From NCBI RefSeq assembly GCF_000691165.1, contig NZ_ASJD01000012.1:1-61571 (forward strand): DNA of 61,571 bases, in the 5' to 3' direction. The notes beneath the pieces are model-generated. The model had not been told where the DNA came from. It saw nothing but the letters and a program-made list of their open reading frames with translations, and searched no databases. Numbering within the stretch: the stretch's first letter is position 1; every line of letters begins with the position of its first letter. Source of the DNA: Bacillus safensis FO-36b. GTDB lineage: Bacteria > Bacillota > Bacilli > Bacillales > Bacillaceae. The position numbers and the translations under genes are program-made. Below, one piece after another: positions 27,608 through 40,989 of the stretch.

Positions 27608-28556
27608 GCTTTCCCTGAAGATGATGTATAGCAGTCTTTCTTATGATACGTATAAATTCATCTGGTTCCTCAATGTGCGGGGAATGTGCAGAGTCTTTAA
27701 AGGTAAACCATTCTTTGATTGGTGCTTTTAATTGATCAACATATGGTTTTGATACAGCAGCTGGTGTAATCATGTCGTGATCGCCAATGAGAAAGTAGCA
27801 CGGTATTAATATAGTAGAAACTCGGAATTGAATACTCTCATTCATTAGCTGATCCCATAGCTTGTCTTGACTAAACTTCTGTCCTTTCATGAACTTCCAT
27901 TTATCTTTAAGCTGATATTGCTTACTAAAAAGAAACCCTTTTAGCATTTGAAAAACCGGTTTCCATCTATGTGTGAGACCTACGCTCGCAAACTCTTTAT
28001 ATAGAGAAAACAAGGCATGAGCTGATGTCCGTTTCCATGGAGGGGGCGTCAGTAATCGCAGACACCCAGTAAACAGACGATTGCGATGATATTTCTTCAA
28101 AAGGAGCTCGTACGATACGATATCTTCCTTTAACACATCTACTACCTGACTAATCCCGTAATATGCATGATAAAGATCTGGACGCTTATGTACTGCTTGT
28201 ATGGCAATTAATGATCCCCACGAGTATCCTGCGATATACAATTTTGAATGACCTAGATAAGTTAGAAGCTTCTCTGTCAGTTCAATCGTGTCTTCAATAA
28301 ATTGCTGAATGGTCATCGATGCATCGGGAAGATTCTCTTGATAGGAAAGTCCTGCACCTCTCTGATCCCAATGGACAACTGTAAAGTCCTGATCAAGTTC
28401 CCCGTGAAAGGAATCAATATAACTGATTTGAGCCGAGCCGGGCCCGCCGTGTAAAAATAAAAGTACAGGCTTCGTTTCACTCGTCTGGTCTTCTTTCATC
28501 ATAATCCATTGGTCAATCCCGCCGATCGACCATTTTTTCAAATATGTCTTTACCAT
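27597..28556 (-). CDS. ybaC: Alpha/beta hydrolase YbaC
   Basis: Alpha/beta-hydrolase of 319 residues of the proline-iminopeptidase-like group, same place and length as B. subtilis YbaC (between tufA and rpsJ). The oxyanion motif HGGPG (36-40), the DQRGAG segment and the nucleophile elbow GYSWGS (Ser112) are present. The Asp in GDHDMITP and the His in DSAHSPHIEEP complete the triad. The substrate is unknown; peptidase or esterase activity are both possible. It lacks a signal peptide, so it acts in the cytoplasm. Confidence 0.88.
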   Translation of the reverse strand: MVKTYLKKWSIGGIDQWIMMKEDQTSETKPVLLFLHGGPGSAQISYIDSFHGELDQDFTVVHWDQRGAGLSYQENLPDASMTIQQFIEDTIELTEKLLTYLGHSKLYIAGYSWGSLIAIQAVHKRPDLYHAYYGISQVVDVLKEDIVSYELLLKKYHRNRLFTGCLRLLTPPPWKRTSAHALFSLYKEFASVGLTHRWKPVFQMLKGFLFSKQYQLKDKWKFMKGQKFSQDKLWDQLMNESIQFRVSTILIPCYFLIGDHDMITPAAVSKPYVDQLKAPIKEWFTFKDSAHSPHIEEPDEFIRIIRKTAIHHLQGKLDL

Positions 28557-28625
28557 TCCAGCGATCCTCTCGGTTCCATTTAGATTCTATAGCTTATAGT
28601 AGCCGTTCTGATCTGGAAAAGCAAA

Positions 28626-28656
28626 AAAAGAGACCCTTTTGCAAGGAGTCTCTTTT
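28626..28656 (-). terminator. Terminator of the str operon after tufA
   Basis: AAAAGAGAC (28626-28634) pairs with GTCTCTTTT (28648-28656) with further partial pairing inside; on the minus strand it is followed by a long T-run. It lies 10 bp after the tufA stop. Confidence 0.85.
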
Positions 28657-28665
28657 GTATGTTTA

Positions 28666-29856
28666 TTACTTAATGATAGTTGAAACGACACCAGAACCTA
28701 CAGTACGTCCACCCTCACGGATAGAGAAACGAGTTCCTTCTTCGATAGCGATAGTAGAGATAAGTTCAACTTCCATCTCAGTGTTATCGCCAGGCATTAC
28801 CATTTCAGTACCTTCTGGAAGATGTACGATACCAGTTACGTCAGTTGTACGGAAGTAGAACTGCGGACGGTAGTTAGCGAAGAATGGAGTATGACGTCCA
28901 CCCTCTTCTTTAGAAAGTACATAAACTTCAGCTTTGAAACGGCTGTGTGGAGTGATTGTACCTGGTTTAGCAAGTACTTGACCACGTTGGATATCTTCAC
29001 GAGATACACCACGAAGTAGTGCACCGATGTTGTCACCAGCTTCAGCGTAGTCAAGAAGTTTACGGAACATTTCAACACCTGTAACAGTTGTTTTACCGTT
29101 TTCTTCTTGAAGACCGATGATTTCAACTTCGTCACCGACTTTAACTTGTCCACGCTCAACACGACCAGTAGCAACTGTTCCACGACCAGTGATTGAGAAT
29201 ACGTCCTCAACTGGCATCATGAATGGCTTCTCAGTGTCACGCTCTGGAGTTGGGATGTACTCATCAACCGCATCCATAAGTTCAAAGATTTTTGCTTCGT
29301 AATCAGCATCTCCTTCAAGAGCTTTAAGAGCAGAACCTTTGATAACTGGTACATCGTCACCAGGGAAGTCATAGTCAGAAAGAAGGTCACGAACTTCCAT
29401 TTCAACAAGTTCAAGTAACTCTTCATCGTCAACCATGTCACATTTGTTAAGGAATACTACGATGTATGGTACACCTACGTTACGAGAAAGTAGGATGTGC
29501 TCACGTGTTTGTGGCATTGGACCATCAGCAGCAGATACTACTAAGATCGCGCCGTCCATTTGAGCAGCACCAGTGATCATGTTTTTAACATAGTCAGCGT
29601 GTCCTGGGCAGTCTACGTGTGCATAGTGACGAGTTTCAGTTTCATACTCAACGTGTGCAGTTGAGATTGTGATTCCACGCTCGCGCTCTTCTGGAGCACC
29701 ATCGATTTGGTCATAAGCCATAGCTGTACCTTTACCAGATTTCTTATGAAGAACTGTTGAGATAGCAGCAGTTAGAGTTGTTTTACCATGGTCAACGTGT
29801 CCAATTGTACCAATGTTAGCATGCGATTTGGAACGGTCGAATTTTTCTTTAGCCAT
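28666..29856 (-). CDS. tufA: Elongation factor Tu
   Basis: EF-Tu, 396 residues, delivers aminoacyl-tRNA to the ribosome. GTPase motifs are GHVDHGKT (19-26), [13 protein letters not shown] and SAL; domains 2 and 3 follow, ending [15 protein letters not shown]. It is the last gene of the str operon, 118 bp after fusA. The gap holds a promoter-like sequence and a hairpin that may give it extra expression. Confidence 0.99.
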   Translation of the reverse strand: MAKEKFDRSKSHANIGTIGHVDHGKTTLTAAISTVLHKKSGKGTAMAYDQIDGAPEERERGITISTAHVEYETETRHYAHVDCPGHADYVKNMITGAAQMDGAILVVSAADGPMPQTREHILLSRNVGVPYIVVFLNKCDMVDDEELLELVEMEVRDLLSDYDFPGDDVPVIKGSALKALEGDADYEAKIFELMDAVDEYIPTPERDTEKPFMMPVEDVFSITGRGTVATGRVERGQVKVGDEVEIIGLQEENGKTTVTGVEMFRKLLDYAEAGDNIGALLRGVSREDIQRGQVLAKPGTITPHSRFKAEVYVLSKEEGGRHTPFFANYRPQFYFRTTDVTGIVHLPEGTEMVMPGDNTEMEVELISTIAIEEGTRFSIREGGRTVGSGVVSTIIK

Positions 29857-29902
29857 TCTAAAAATCCTCCTTAAAGGTTCATTGTATTTGGTATAGAGTG
29901 AT

Positions 29903-29931
29903 AGAAAGTGAAGAGTTACCTCTCACTTTCT
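29903..29931 (-). other. Hairpin in the tufA leader
   Basis: AGAAAGTGA (29903-29911) pairs with TCACTTTCT (29923-29931) and GAG/CTC pair inside, giving a 12-bp interrupted stem. It lies just upstream of the tufA ribosome site (AAGGAGG). It is not followed by T-runs. Confidence 0.55.
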
Positions 29932-29945
29932 GATCTTCAATAGTA

Positions 29946-29974
29946 GTTATACTTTAGTTTAAAGGCAAAATCAA
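29946..29974 (-). promoter_or_regulatory. Possible separate promoter of tufA (sigma-A)
   Basis: On the minus strand TTGATT (29969-29974), 17-bp spacer, TATAAC (29946-29951), starting at the base next to the fusA stop codon. Confidence 0.55.
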
Positions 29975-32053
29975 TTATTCACCTTTATTTTTTTTGATGA
30001 TTTCTTCACTGATGCTCTTAGGCACTTCTTCGTAGTGATCCATGTGCATAGTGAAAGTACCGCGTCCTTGTGTGTTAGAACGGAGTGCAGTAGCATATCC
30101 GAACATTTCAGAAAGTGGAACCATAGCGCGAACAACTTGAGCGTTACCGCGAGCTTCCATACCTTCTACACGTCCACGACGAGATGTGATATCACCCATG
30201 ATGTCTCCCATGTATTCTTCAGGGATAACAACTTCCACTTTCATCATTGGCTCAAGTAGAACTGGGTTACATTTGCTGACAGCATTTTTCAATGCCATAG
30301 ATGCAGCAATTTTGAACGCCATTTCGTTAGAGTCAACATCGTGGTAAGATCCATCAAATAATTTTGCTTTGATGTCGATTAATGGGAATCCAGCTAATAC
30401 ACCATTTTCAAGTGAATCTTCAAGACCTGCTTGAATTGCTGGGATGTATTCACGTGGAACAACCCCACCGACGATTGCATTTTCAAATTCGAATCCTGCG
30501 CCTTCTTCGTTTGGTTCGAATTCAATCCAAACGTGTCCGAACTGACCGCGTCCACCAGACTGACGTACGAATTTACCTTCAACTTTTGCACCAGAACGGA
30601 ATGTTTCACGGTACGCAACTTGAGGAGCACCTACGTTAGCTTCAACCTTGAACTCACGCTTCATACGGTCAACAATGATATCAAGGTGAAGCTCACCCAT
30701 ACCAGAGATGATCGTTTGACCAGTTTCAGGGTTTGTTTGTGTACGGAATGTTGGATCCTCTTCAGCTAGTTTAGCTAAAGCGATACTCATTTTATCTTGG
30801 TCAGCCTTAGATTTAGGCTCGATAGCTACATCGATAACTGGCTCTGGGAATTCCATAGACTCAAGGATAACAAGATTTTTCTCGTCACAAAGAGTATCAC
30901 CAGTAGATGTATCTTTAAGACCTACAGCTGCTGCGATATCCCCTGCATATACAGTAGAGATTTCTTCACGGCTGTTTGCGTGCATTTGAAGGATACGTCC
31001 AACACGTTCACGCTTGTTCTTAGAAGAGTTCTTCACGTATGAACCAGAATCAAGTGTTCCAGAGTATACGCGGAAGAAAGTTAGTTTCCCAACATAAGGG
31101 TCAGTCATAACTTTAAATGCAAGAGCTGCGAATGGTGCGTCATCAGTAGACTCACGAACAACCTCTTCATTTGAATCTGGCAGGATACCTTTAATTGCAG
31201 CAACATCAGTTGGTGCAGGAAGGTAGTCAAGCACAGCGTCAAGTACAAGCTGAACACCTTTGTTTTTGAAAGCAGATCCAACAAGAACTGGGTAGAATTC
31301 AACATTCAATGTTCCTTTACGGATTGCAGCTTTCAATTCAGGAATTGTGATTTCTTCACCCTCAAGGTATTTTTCCATAAGCTCTTCATCAAGCTCAGCA
31401 ACAGCTTCAATTAGGCTGCTGCGAAGCTCTTCAGCTTTGTCTTTATACTCAGCAGGGATTTCTTTAGCATCAGAGCGAGTTCCAAGATCATCTTCGTAGA
31501 AGTATGCTACGTTTTCTACAAGGTCGATGATTCCTTCGAATTGATCTTCAGCGCCGATCGGCAATTGAATTGCATGAGCGTTCGCTTGAAGACGATCTCT
31601 TAATGTGCTTACAGAGTAAAGGAAGTCCGCACCAGTTTTATCCATTTTGTTAACGAATACGATACGAGGTACTCCGTAAGTTGTTGCTTGGCGCCAAACT
31701 GTTTCAGTTTGTGGCTCTACACCTGATTGTGCATCAAGAACAGCAACCGCACCATCAAGTACACGTAAAGAACGTTCAACTTCAACAGTGAAGTCTACGT
31801 GTCCTGGTGTATCGATGATGTTTACACGGTAACCCTTCCATTGTGCTGTAGTAGCAGCAGAAGTGATTGTAATACCACGTTCTTGCTCCTGCTCCATCCA
31901 GTCCATTTGTGAAGCTCCTTCGTGAGTTTCACCAATTTTATGGATACGACCAGTGTAGTACAAGATACGCTCAGTCGTTGTCGTTTTACCGGCATCGATG
32001 TGAGCCATGATACCAATATTACGAGTTTTGTCTAAGGAGAACTCTCTTGCCAT
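29975..32053 (-). CDS. fusA: Elongation factor G
   Basis: EF-G, 692 residues, GTPase driving translocation and, with RRF, ribosome recycling. Motifs are [33 protein letters not shown]; five domains follow. The [13 protein letters not shown] segment (domain IV) is normal. It lies 54 bp after rpsG in the str operon. Confidence 0.99.
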   Translation of the reverse strand: MAREFSLDKTRNIGIMAHIDAGKTTTTERILYYTGRIHKIGETHEGASQMDWMEQEQERGITITSAATTAQWKGYRVNIIDTPGHVDFTVEVERSLRVLDGAVAVLDAQSGVEPQTETVWRQATTYGVPRIVFVNKMDKTGADFLYSVSTLRDRLQANAHAIQLPIGAEDQFEGIIDLVENVAYFYEDDLGTRSDAKEIPAEYKDKAEELRSSLIEAVAELDEELMEKYLEGEEITIPELKAAIRKGTLNVEFYPVLVGSAFKNKGVQLVLDAVLDYLPAPTDVAAIKGILPDSNEEVVRESTDDAPFAALAFKVMTDPYVGKLTFFRVYSGTLDSGSYVKNSSKNKRERVGRILQMHANSREEISTVYAGDIAAAVGLKDTSTGDTLCDEKNLVILESMEFPEPVIDVAIEPKSKADQDKMSIALAKLAEEDPTFRTQTNPETGQTIISGMGELHLDIIVDRMKREFKVEANVGAPQVAYRETFRSGAKVEGKFVRQSGGRGQFGHVWIEFEPNEEGAGFEFENAIVGGVVPREYIPAIQAGLEDSLENGVLAGFPLIDIKAKLFDGSYHDVDSNEMAFKIAASMALKNAVSKCNPVLLEPMMKVEVVIPEEYMGDIMGDITSRRGRVEGMEARGNAQVVRAMVPLSEMFGYATALRSNTQGRGTFTMHMDHYEEVPKSISEEIIKKNKGE

Positions 32054-32107
32054 TGGGTAATTTCTCCTTCCTCATTAGGGAATAGTTTTTTTAGTTTGGT
32101 ATAAATC

Positions 32108-32599
<492 letters not shown>

Positions 32600-32630
32600 T
32601 TAAAAGGATTTCTATCTGTCTCTCATCTCA

Positions 32631-32668
32631 ATATCATTGTCAGCTGCCTGACTCCACTGATCTGATAT
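32631..32668 (-). other. Nested hairpin between rpsL and rpsG, candidate S7 target
   Basis: ATATCA (32631-32636) pairs with TGATAT (32663-32668); inside, GTCAG (32639-32643) pairs with CTGAC (32648-32652) around a CTGC loop. It lies upstream of the rpsG ribosome site. Analogy to the E. coli S7 operator is positional only. Confidence 0.45.
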
Positions 32669-32699
32669 CAACTTCTAAAAACCCTTATGTTTGTTTGTA

Positions 32700-33481
<782 letters not shown>

Positions 33482-33526
33482 CGAATATCCTCCAAAGTAA
33501 CAGGTTTTATTTTGAGCACCTTGGTT

Positions 33527-33555
33527 ATATTATCATCATGGCAGAAGGATGTCAA
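33527..33555 (-). promoter_or_regulatory. str operon promoter (sigma-A)
   Basis: On the minus strand a perfect -35 TTGACA (33550-33555) with 17-bp spacer and -10 TAATAT (33527-33532), about 50 bp upstream of ybxF. Here the -35 is one end of a long inverted repeat. Confidence 0.75.
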
Positions 33556-33586
33556 TATCGTATGACAGATTATCTTGACATCCTTC
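33544..33586. repeat. Inverted repeat overlapping the str promoter -35
   Basis: Perfect 12-bp arms GAAGGATGTCAA (33544-33555) and TTGACATCCTTC (33575-33586) separated by 19 bp. It lies between the rpoC stop and ybxF. One arm contains the -35 of the str promoter. On the plus strand it is followed by T6, but no plus-strand gene precedes it. Confidence 0.8.
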
Positions 33587-33626
33587 ACCATTTTTTGATG
33601 ATTTTATAGGAATCTCACGAGAAAGA

Positions 33627-36600
33627 TTACTCTACAGGAACCATGTCGTCAGACGGCTGCACTTGCGAAACCGGCTTAACTTTACGGTAGTTTGGCATTC
33701 CCGTTCCAGCAGGAACAAGTTTACCGATGATAACATTCTCTTTCAAGCCAAGCAGTTCATCACGTTTTCCTTTGATCGCCGCATCTGTTAGGACACGAGT
33801 CGTTTCTTGGAAGGATGCCGCAGACAAGAATGAGTCTGTTTCAAGTGAAGCTTTTGTAATACCAAGAAGAACTGGACGGCCTGTTGCAGGACGTTTGCCT
33901 TCGAATAGTACTTTTTTGTTCGCTTCAGTGAATTGATGTACATCAAGAAGTGTGCCTGGTAATACATCTGTATCCCCTGCATCAGCGACACGCACTTTAC
34001 GAAGCATTTGGCGAACCATTACCTCTACGTGCTTATCTCCGATTTCTACCCCTTGCATACGGTATACTTTTTGTACTTCATGAAGCAGATATTCTTGAAC
34101 AGCTGTCATGTCAGTCACTTTAAGAAGTTCTTTCGGATCGATCGAACCTTCTGTAAGTACTTGACCACGAGTGACTGCGTCACCTTCAACAACTTTCAGA
34201 CGTGCATTGTAAGGAGCTGTGTATGAGCGAGTTTCAACTTCGCCTTGAACCACAATTTCCTGCTGCTTGTCACGAACATCGTTAATTTCAGCAACGACAC
34301 CATCAATTTCAGAAATTGTCGCTTGCCCTTTCGGATTACGCGCTTCAAATAGCTCTTGGATACGAGGTAAACCTTGAGTGATATCGTCTCCTGCTACCCC
34401 ACCGGTGTGGAACGTACGCATTGTAAGCTGTGTTCCTGGCTCACCGATTGATTGTGCAGCGATGATTCCAACCGCTTCACCGACTTCAACGTCAGTACCA
34501 GTTGCAAGGTTACGGCCGTAGCATCGTTTACATACACCATGAGGCGTGTTACATGTAAATGCTGAACGGATCCATACTTCCTCAATTCCTGCTTCAACTA
34601 CTTCAAGTGCTTTATCTTCATCAATTAGTTCGTTTTCGGCTACAATGACTTCGCCTGTTTCAGGATGAACAATTGGTTTTCTCGCAAAACGTCCGATCAG
34701 ACGTTCTTCAAGTTTCTCAATAATTTCATTTCCTTCTTTAATGGACTTCGCCAAGATTCCACGGTCTGTACCGCAATCTGTTTCACGGATGATAACATCC
34801 TGTGCAACGTCAACGAGACGACGCGTGAGGTAACCTGAGTCAGCTGTTTTAAGGGCTGTATCGGCAAGACCTTTACGCGCACCGTGAGTGGAAATAAAGT
34901 ATTCCAATACGGTTAAACCTTCACGGAAACTAGATTTAATCGGAAGTTCGATGATACGTCCAGCCGGGTTGGCCATCAGACCACGCATACCAGCCAGCTG
35001 AGTGAAGTTAGACGCGTTACCACGCGCTCCAGAGTCACTCATCATGTAGATTGGGTTGACTTCATCAAGGGACTTCATCAGTTTACCTTGGATGACATCT
35101 TTAGAAGAACTCCAGATTGAAATAACTCTCTCATAACGCTCTTCTTCAGTAATCAAACCACGTCTGAATTGCTTCATGACGTTATCTACTTTTGCTTGTG
35201 CTTCTTCAAGAATTTGCTGCTTATCATCTAATACGACGATATCAGACACACCAACCGTAATACCGGCTTTAGTAGAGTATCTGAAACCAAGGTTTTTCAT
35301 GCGGTCAAGCATTTTAGATGTCTCAGTGATATGGAATCTCTTAAAGATTTCCGCAATGATTTTCCCTAAAATACCTTTTTTGAACGGCGCATTGATTTCT
35401 TGTTTCTCGATCGCAGCTTTTACATCCTCACCTTTTTCAAGGAAGAAACGATCAGGTGTTTTTTCTTCAATATTGCTCTTTGTCGGCTCATTCATGTATG
35501 GGAATGATTCCGGTAAGATTTCGTTAAAGATCAGTTTTCCAACTGTTGTAATCAACAATTTAGAACGCTGTTCATCAGTGAATGTCACATTCTTCAACGA
35601 GCTAGCTGCAACAGCTACACGTGTATGAAGATGCACATAACCATTTTGATAAGCTAGAAGGGCTTCGTCAGTATCTTTGAAGACCATACCTTCTCCGATA
35701 GCACCTTTGCGCTCAAGTGTAAGGTAGTAGTTACCAAGCACCATATCCTGAGATGGCGTAACAACTGGTTTTCCATCTTTCGGGTTCAAAATGTTTTGAG
35801 CAGCAAGCATTAAGATACGAGCTTCAGCTTGAGCTTCAGCAGATAATGGTACGTGAACCGCCATTTGGTCACCGTCAAAGTCAGCGTTGTAGGCTGTACA
35901 TACAAGTGGATGAAGACGAATTGCGCGTCCTTCCACAAGTGTAGGTTCAAACGCTTGAATACCAAGTCTGTGAAGAGTCGGTGCACGGTTTAGTAAGACT
36001 GGATGCTCACGAATAACTGATTCTAAAACATCCCATACTTCCGGCTGCACGCGCTCAATTTTACGCTTCGCACTCTTGATGTTGTGAGCTAATCCTTTTT
36101 CAACAAGCTCCTTCATCACGAATGGTTTGAATAATTCAAGAGCCATTTCTTTCGGAAGTCCACACTGATACATTTTCAAATGTGGTCCTACGACGATAAC
36201 GGAACGTCCAGAATAGTCAACACGTTTACCAAGCAAGTTTTGACGGAAACGTCCTTGTTTCCCTTTCAGCATGTGAGAAAGAGATTTCAATGGTCGATTT
36301 CCTGGTCCTGTTACTGGTCGGCCTCTACGTCCATTATCAATCAAGGCATCGACAGCTTCTTGAAGCATACGCTTCTCGTTCTGAACGATGATGCTTGGCG
36401 CGCCAAGATCTAATAAACGCTTCAGACGATTGTTACGGTTGATGACACGACGATAAAGGTCGTTCAAGTCAGAAGTAGCAAAACGTCCACCATCAAGTTG
36501 AACCATTGGACGTAATTCTGGCGGAATAACCGGAAGTACATCAAGAATCATCCAAGATGGTTTGTTTCCTGAGTTACGGAAGGCTTCTAACACTTCAAGG

Positions 36601-37226
36601 CGTTTGATCGCACGTGTACGTCGCTGTCCTTGAGCAGTTTTCAGCTCTTCCTTCAGTGTATCTACTTCTTTTACAAGATCGATATCTTGAAGAAGTTTGT
36701 TGATTGCTTCTGCACCCATAGCTGCTTGGAATGTATTACCGTATTTATCTAAATAAGCACGGAATTCTTTCTCAGAAAGAAGTTGTTTCTTCTCAAGCGG
36801 TGTGTTGCCCGGATCTGTCACGACGTAAGAAGCGAAGTAGATCACTTCTTCTAACGCACGTGGTGACATATCAAGAACAAGACCCATACGGCTTGGGATA
36901 CCTTTGAAATACCAAATGTGGGAAACTGGGGCAGCCAGTTCGATATGCCCCATTCTCTCACGACGGACTTTTGCCCGTGTTACTTCTACACCACAACGGT
37001 CACATACAACACCCTTATACCGAACGCGTTTATACTTCCCACAATGACATTCCCAGTCTTTTTGCGGTCCGAAGATACGTTCACAAAAGAGACCATCTTT
37101 TTCAGGTTTCAGTGTACGATAGTTAATCGTTTCAGGCTTTTTCACTTCACCAAAAGACCAAGAACGGATTTTATCAGGTGATGCGAGACCGATGTTCATA
37201 TACTCAAAATTGTTCACATCTAGCAA
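33627..37226 (-). CDS. rpoC: RNA polymerase subunit beta-prime
   Basis: Largest RNAP subunit, 1199 residues, the B. subtilis length. The N-terminal zinc ribbon ligands are Cys60, Cys62, Cys75 and Cys78. The catalytic Mg site [16 protein letters not shown] is intact, and the second zinc cluster is CGTDRG...[13 protein letters not shown]. The bridge-helix/trigger-loop region [19 protein letters not shown] and MRTFHTGG is present. It follows rpoB by 61 bp in the same unit. The next gene downstream has its own promoter. Confidence 0.99.
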   Translation of the reverse strand: MLDVNNFEYMNIGLASPDKIRSWSFGEVKKPETINYRTLKPEKDGLFCERIFGPQKDWECHCGKYKRVRYKGVVCDRCGVEVTRAKVRRERMGHIELAAPVSHIWYFKGIPSRMGLVLDMSPRALEEVIYFASYVVTDPGNTPLEKKQLLSEKEFRAYLDKYGNTFQAAMGAEAINKLLQDIDLVKEVDTLKEELKTAQGQRRTRAIKRLEVLEAFRNSGNKPSWMILDVLPVIPPELRPMVQLDGGRFATSDLNDLYRRVINRNNRLKRLLDLGAPSIIVQNEKRMLQEAVDALIDNGRRGRPVTGPGNRPLKSLSHMLKGKQGRFRQNLLGKRVDYSGRSVIVVGPHLKMYQCGLPKEMALELFKPFVMKELVEKGLAHNIKSAKRKIERVQPEVWDVLESVIREHPVLLNRAPTLHRLGIQAFEPTLVEGRAIRLHPLVCTAYNADFDGDQMAVHVPLSAEAQAEARILMLAAQNILNPKDGKPVVTPSQDMVLGNYYLTLERKGAIGEGMVFKDTDEALLAYQNGYVHLHTRVAVAASSLKNVTFTDEQRSKLLITTVGKLIFNEILPESFPYMNEPTKSNIEEKTPDRFFLEKGEDVKAAIEKQEINAPFKKGILGKIIAEIFKRFHITETSKMLDRMKNLGFRYSTKAGITVGVSDIVVLDDKQQILEEAQAKVDNVMKQFRRGLITEEERYERVISIWSSSKDVIQGKLMKSLDEVNPIYMMSDSGARGNASNFTQLAGMRGLMANPAGRIIELPIKSSFREGLTVLEYFISTHGARKGLADTALKTADSGYLTRRLVDVAQDVIIRETDCGTDRGILAKSIKEGNEIIEKLEERLIGRFARKPIVHPETGEVIVAENELIDEDKALEVVEAGIEEVWIRSAFTCNTPHGVCKRCYGRNLATGTDVEVGEAVGIIAAQSIGEPGTQLTMRTFHTGGVAGDDITQGLPRIQELFEARNPKGQATISEIDGVVAEINDVRDKQQEIVVQGEVETRSYTAPYNARLKVVEGDAVTRGQVLTEGSIDPKELLKVTDMTAVQEYLLHEVQKVYRMQGVEIGDKHVEVMVRQMLRKVRVADAGDTDVLPGTLLDVHQFTEANKKVLFEGKRPATGRPVLLGITKASLETDSFLSAASFQETTRVLTDAAIKGKRDELLGLKENVIIGKLVPAGTGMPNYRKVKPVSQVQPSDDMVPVE

Positions 37227-37287
37227 GGGGCCTACCTCCCTTTTAATCTTCGGGTTATACCCTAGTCACTTGCTCTAATCGTTTCTG

Positions 37288-40200
37288 CTATTCTTTTGTG
37301 ACTGCGTCACGTTCAAGATCGACAGGTGCGAGGTCTGCAGCATCTTCGTCATTAGATAACGCTAATCCGTCTGCTTTCTTCGTTTCCTCATCGTCTTCTA
37401 AATCTCTCATTTCTATCTCTTCTTCATCGCCGGATAGGATTTTCACATCCATACCTAAACTTTGAAGTTCTTTGATTAACACTTTGAATGATTCAGGGAC
37501 ACCTGGTTCAGGTACGTTATCCCCTTTGACGATGGCTTCGTATGTTTTCACACGACCCACAACGTCATCCGATTTAACTGTTAAGATCTCTTGAAGTGTA
37601 TATGCTGCACCGTAAGCTTCAAGTGCCCATACTTCCATCTCTCCGAAACGCTGACCACCAAACTGTGCTTTACCGCCAAGTGGCTGCTGCGTAACAAGTG
37701 AGTATGGTCCAGTTGAACGAGCGTGAAGTTTATCGTCAACCATGTGAGCCAGTTTGATCATGTACATGATTCCGACAGATACACGGTTGTCGAATGGTTC
37801 ACCAGTTCGACCGTCATAAAGGACTGTTTTCGCATCACGGGACATACCTGCTTCTTCAAGCGTTTCCCAAACATCTTCCTCGCGCGCACCATCAAATACT
37901 GGTGACGCAATGTGGATGCCAAGGTAACGTGCAGCCATACCCATATGAAGCTCAAGTACCTGACCGATGTTCATACGAGATGGTACCCCTAGAGGGTTCA
38001 ACATGATATCGATCGGTGTTCCGTCTGGAAGATAAGGCATATCTTCTTCTGGAAGGATTTTAGAGATAACCCCTTTGTTACCATGTCGTCCGGCCATTTT
38101 GTCACCTTCAGAAATCTTACGTTTCTGAACGATGTATACGCGGACTAATTGGTTTACACCTGGAGGTAATTCATCTCCATCTTCACGGTTGAAGACTTTT
38201 ACATCGTGGATAATTCCTCCGCCGCCGTGTGGAACACGCAGTGACGTATCGCGAACTTCACGAGCCTTTTCACCGAAGATTGCATGTAATAGACGTTCTT
38301 CAGCTGTTAGTTCAGTTACACCTTTAGGCGTTACTTTTCCTACAAGAAGGTCTCCATCTTTTACTTCTGCACCAATACGGATGATTCCGCGCTCGTCAAG
38401 GTTGCGTAAAGCATCTTCCCCAACGTTTGGAATATCACGAGTGATTTCTTCTGGTCCAAGCTTTGTATCACGAGCTTCTGATTCATATTCTTCAATATGA
38501 ATAGACGTGTAGACGTCATCTTTTACAAGGCGCTCACTCATGATGATCGCATCCTCGTAGTTGTAACCGTCCCAAGTCATGAATCCGACCATAACGTTAC
38601 GTCCTAGAGCCAATTCACCTTTTTCCATAGAAGGTCCGTCTGCAAGGATTTCTCCTTTAACGACTTCATCTCCAACACTTACGATAGGACGCTGGTTGTA
38701 GCAAGTCCCTTGGTTAGAGCGGACAAATTTCAGCAGGCTGTATTTGTCTAGGTTTCCTTTGACTTGTTGTCCGTCAACGTCTTCATAACGGCGAACCCAA
38801 ATATTTTTTGCTTCTACACGTTCTACAACACCTGGATAGCGGCAGATGACAGCAGCACCAGAGTCTTTACCTGATACGTACTCCATCCCTGTACCAACAA
38901 TCGGTGATTCCGGCTGCATCAAAGGCACAGCCTGACGCTGCATGTTTGCTCCCATTAGAGCACGGTTAGAGTCATCGTTTTCTAAGAATGGGATACATGC
39001 TGTCGCGGCAGAAACAACCTGCTTTGGCGAAACGTCCATGTAGTCAACGCGGTTTCGAGGAACAACGGTGTTTTCCCCTCTGAAACGAGCAATGATATTA
39101 TCATCGATAAACGAACCATCATCAGCTAACTGAGCGTTCGCTTGTGCTACTACGTAGTTATCCTCTTCATCAGCAGTTAAGTAATCGATTCTCGGTGTCA
39201 CTTTACCAGTTTCAGGATCAACCCGGCGGTAAGGTGTTTCAATAAATCCGAAGCGATTCACTTTTGCAAATGAAGATAGAGAGTTGATCAAACCAATGTT
39301 TGGACCCTCTGGTGTTTCAATCGGACACATACGTCCATAGTGAGAGTAGTGAACGTCACGAACTTCCATTCCTGCACGCTCACGTGTCAAACCACCCGGT
39401 CCAAGCGCTGACAGACGACGTTTGTGCGTCAATTCAGCAAGCGGGTTTGTTTGATCCATGAACTGAGAAAGCTGAGAACTACCAAAGAACTCTTTGATAG
39501 AAGCGATCACAGGACGAATGTTGATCAGCTGCTGAGGTGTGATCGTGTTTGTGTCTTGAATCGACATTCTTTCACGAACAACACGCTCCATTCTGCTTAA
39601 ACCAATACGGAATTGGTTTTGCAGAAGTTCACCTACAGAACGCAGACGACGGTTACCAAGGTGGTCGATATCATCTGTGTCACCTACACCATGAAGAAGG
39701 TTGAAGAAGTAACTGATTGATGCAATGATGTCAGAAGGCGTGATGTTTTTCACAGCTTCCTCTACATAAGCATTTCCAATCACGTTGATCACTTGCTCGC
39801 CTTCTTGATCAGACGGTGCATAAATCTTAATAGATTGAAGTTCTACTTCATCTTCTACTACGCCACCATTAGGATAAAGCTTTCTAAATCCGATGCCGTT
39901 TTCTAAGTATGGAAGAACTTTATCAAGAATTCTTCTGTCTAGAATTTGACCTTTTTCTGCTAGAATTTCACCTGTTTCAGGATCAACTAACGTTTCAGCC
40001 AATTTTTGATTGAACAGTCTATTTTTAATATGAAGCTTCTTATTAATCTTGTAGCGTCCAACATTTGCTAGGTCATATCTCTTCGGATCGAAGAAGCGAG
40101 AGTCTAGCAAGCTTTTCGCATTTTCAACAGTTGGCGGCTCTCCAGGACGGAGGCGCTCGTAGATTTCGAGAAGTGCTTTATCTGCATTCTCTGTATTGTC

Positions 40201-40869
40201 TTTTTCCAGCGTGTTGCGTAAGTATTCATTCTCGCCAATGAGGTCAAGAATCTCTTGATCAGAGCTGAAGCCGAGAGCACGCAAAAGAACCGTAACCGGC
40301 AACTTACGTGTGCGATCGATGCGTACATAGACTACATCCTTCGCATCAGTTTCGTATTCTAACCATGCGCCACGGTTTGGAATGACAGTCGCAGTAAAAC
40401 CTTTTTTACCGTTTTTGTCTACTTTACCACTGAAATATACACTTGGAGAACGCACTAACTGAGAAACGATTACACGTTCCGCACCATTAATGATAAAAGT
40501 ACCTGTGTCTGTCATGATTGGGAAATCACCCATAAACACATCTTGGTCTTTTACTTCTCCAGTTTCTTTGTTAATTAAACGAACTTTTACTCTTAGTGGA
40601 GCAGAGTAAGTTACATCACGTTCTTTTGATTCTGCTACAGGATACTTAGGATCCCCTAGGCTGTAATCAATGAATTCAAGAGAAAGGTTACCAGTAAAAT
40701 CCTCAATTGGGGATATATCTTGAAACATCTCTCTAAGACCCTCATCAAGAAACCACTGATAAGAAGAGGTTTGAATTTCAATGAGATTTGGTAATTCTAA
40801 CACTTCGCTTATGCGTGCGTAGCTTCTGCGCTGGCGGTGTCGTCCATACTGAACTAGTTGACCTGTCAA
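37288..40869 (-). CDS. rpoB: RNA polymerase subunit beta
   Basis: Beta subunit, 1193 residues from TTG 40869 ([22 protein letters not shown]). This matches the B. subtilis length and start and has GAGGGGTGA upstream; the open frame begins three codons earlier at a GTG inside this site. The rifampicin region reads [20 protein letters not shown] and [10 protein letters not shown], the sensitive wild type. The [19 protein letters not shown] active-site segment is intact. The acidic C-terminus ([13 protein letters not shown]) varies in Bacillus. A 255-bp leader rich in hairpins precedes it. Confidence 0.99.
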   Translation of the reverse strand: MTGQLVQYGRHRQRRSYARISEVLELPNLIEIQTSSYQWFLDEGLREMFQDISPIEDFTGNLSLEFIDYSLGDPKYPVAESKERDVTYSAPLRVKVRLINKETGEVKDQDVFMGDFPIMTDTGTFIINGAERVIVSQLVRSPSVYFSGKVDKNGKKGFTATVIPNRGAWLEYETDAKDVVYVRIDRTRKLPVTVLLRALGFSSDQEILDLIGENEYLRNTLEKDNTENADKALLEIYERLRPGEPPTVENAKSLLDSRFFDPKRYDLANVGRYKINKKLHIKNRLFNQKLAETLVDPETGEILAEKGQILDRRILDKVLPYLENGIGFRKLYPNGGVVEDEVELQSIKIYAPSDQEGEQVINVIGNAYVEEAVKNITPSDIIASISYFFNLLHGVGDTDDIDHLGNRRLRSVGELLQNQFRIGLSRMERVVRERMSIQDTNTITPQQLINIRPVIASIKEFFGSSQLSQFMDQTNPLAELTHKRRLSALGPGGLTRERAGMEVRDVHYSHYGRMCPIETPEGPNIGLINSLSSFAKVNRFGFIETPYRRVDPETGKVTPRIDYLTADEEDNYVVAQANAQLADDGSFIDDNIIARFRGENTVVPRNRVDYMDVSPKQVVSAATACIPFLENDDSNRALMGANMQRQAVPLMQPESPIVGTGMEYVSGKDSGAAVICRYPGVVERVEAKNIWVRRYEDVDGQQVKGNLDKYSLLKFVRSNQGTCYNQRPIVSVGDEVVKGEILADGPSMEKGELALGRNVMVGFMTWDGYNYEDAIIMSERLVKDDVYTSIHIEEYESEARDTKLGPEEITRDIPNVGEDALRNLDERGIIRIGAEVKDGDLLVGKVTPKGVTELTAEERLLHAIFGEKAREVRDTSLRVPHGGGGIIHDVKVFNREDGDELPPGVNQLVRVYIVQKRKISEGDKMAGRHGNKGVISKILPEEDMPYLPDGTPIDIMLNPLGVPSRMNIGQVLELHMGMAARYLGIHIASPVFDGAREEDVWETLEEAGMSRDAKTVLYDGRTGEPFDNRVSVGIMYMIKLAHMVDDKLHARSTGPYSLVTQQPLGGKAQFGGQRFGEMEVWALEAYGAAYTLQEILTVKSDDVVGRVKTYEAIVKGDNVPEPGVPESFKVLIKELQSLGMDVKILSGDEEEIEMRDLEDDEETKKADGLALSNDEDAADLAPVDLERDAVTKE

Positions 40870-40906
40870 CTGATTCACCCCTCAAATCATGCGTATTATA
40901 TGTGTA

Positions 40907-40949
40907 AAAAGTATTTCTGTCTTTCAAATGTCAGTAAAGAAATACTTTT
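40907..40949 (-). other. Terminator-like hairpin 2 in the rpoB leader
   Basis: On the minus strand AAAAGTATTTCT (40938-40949) pairs with AGAAATACTTTT (40907-40918), 12 perfect bp, and the 3-prime arm runs on into TTTTT. A consensus -10 TATAAT (minus, 40895-40900) follows it, without a good -35. Taken with the next hairpin it suggests control between ybxB and rpoB. Confidence 0.6.
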
Positions 40950-40960
40950 ACAAGACAAAA

Positions 40961-40989
40961 GAAAAAAGGGTTTCTAAAATAAGAAAACC
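40961..40989 (-). terminator. Terminator-like hairpin 1 after ybxB
   Basis: On the minus strand GGTTTTCT (40982-40989) pairs with AGAAACC (40969-40975) with one bulge, followed by TTTTTTC. Stem energy is modest. It may end part of the rplJL-ybxB transcripts. Confidence 0.5.

Noticed and set aside
33575..33600. Divergent plus-strand promoter from the second TTGACA of the inverted repeat
   Set aside because: No adequate -10 at 16-18 bp and no plus-strand gene follows; the region runs into rpoC antisense.
38132..38500. 122-codon plus-strand frame opposite rpoB
   Set aside because: Ser/Arg/Pro-rich antisense frame with no start signal; typical shadow of a highly conserved coding sequence.
37288..40869. 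Rifampicin-resistance change in rpoB
   Set aside because: The cluster I region reads as the sensitive wild type at the Gln, Asp, His and Ser positions usually changed.
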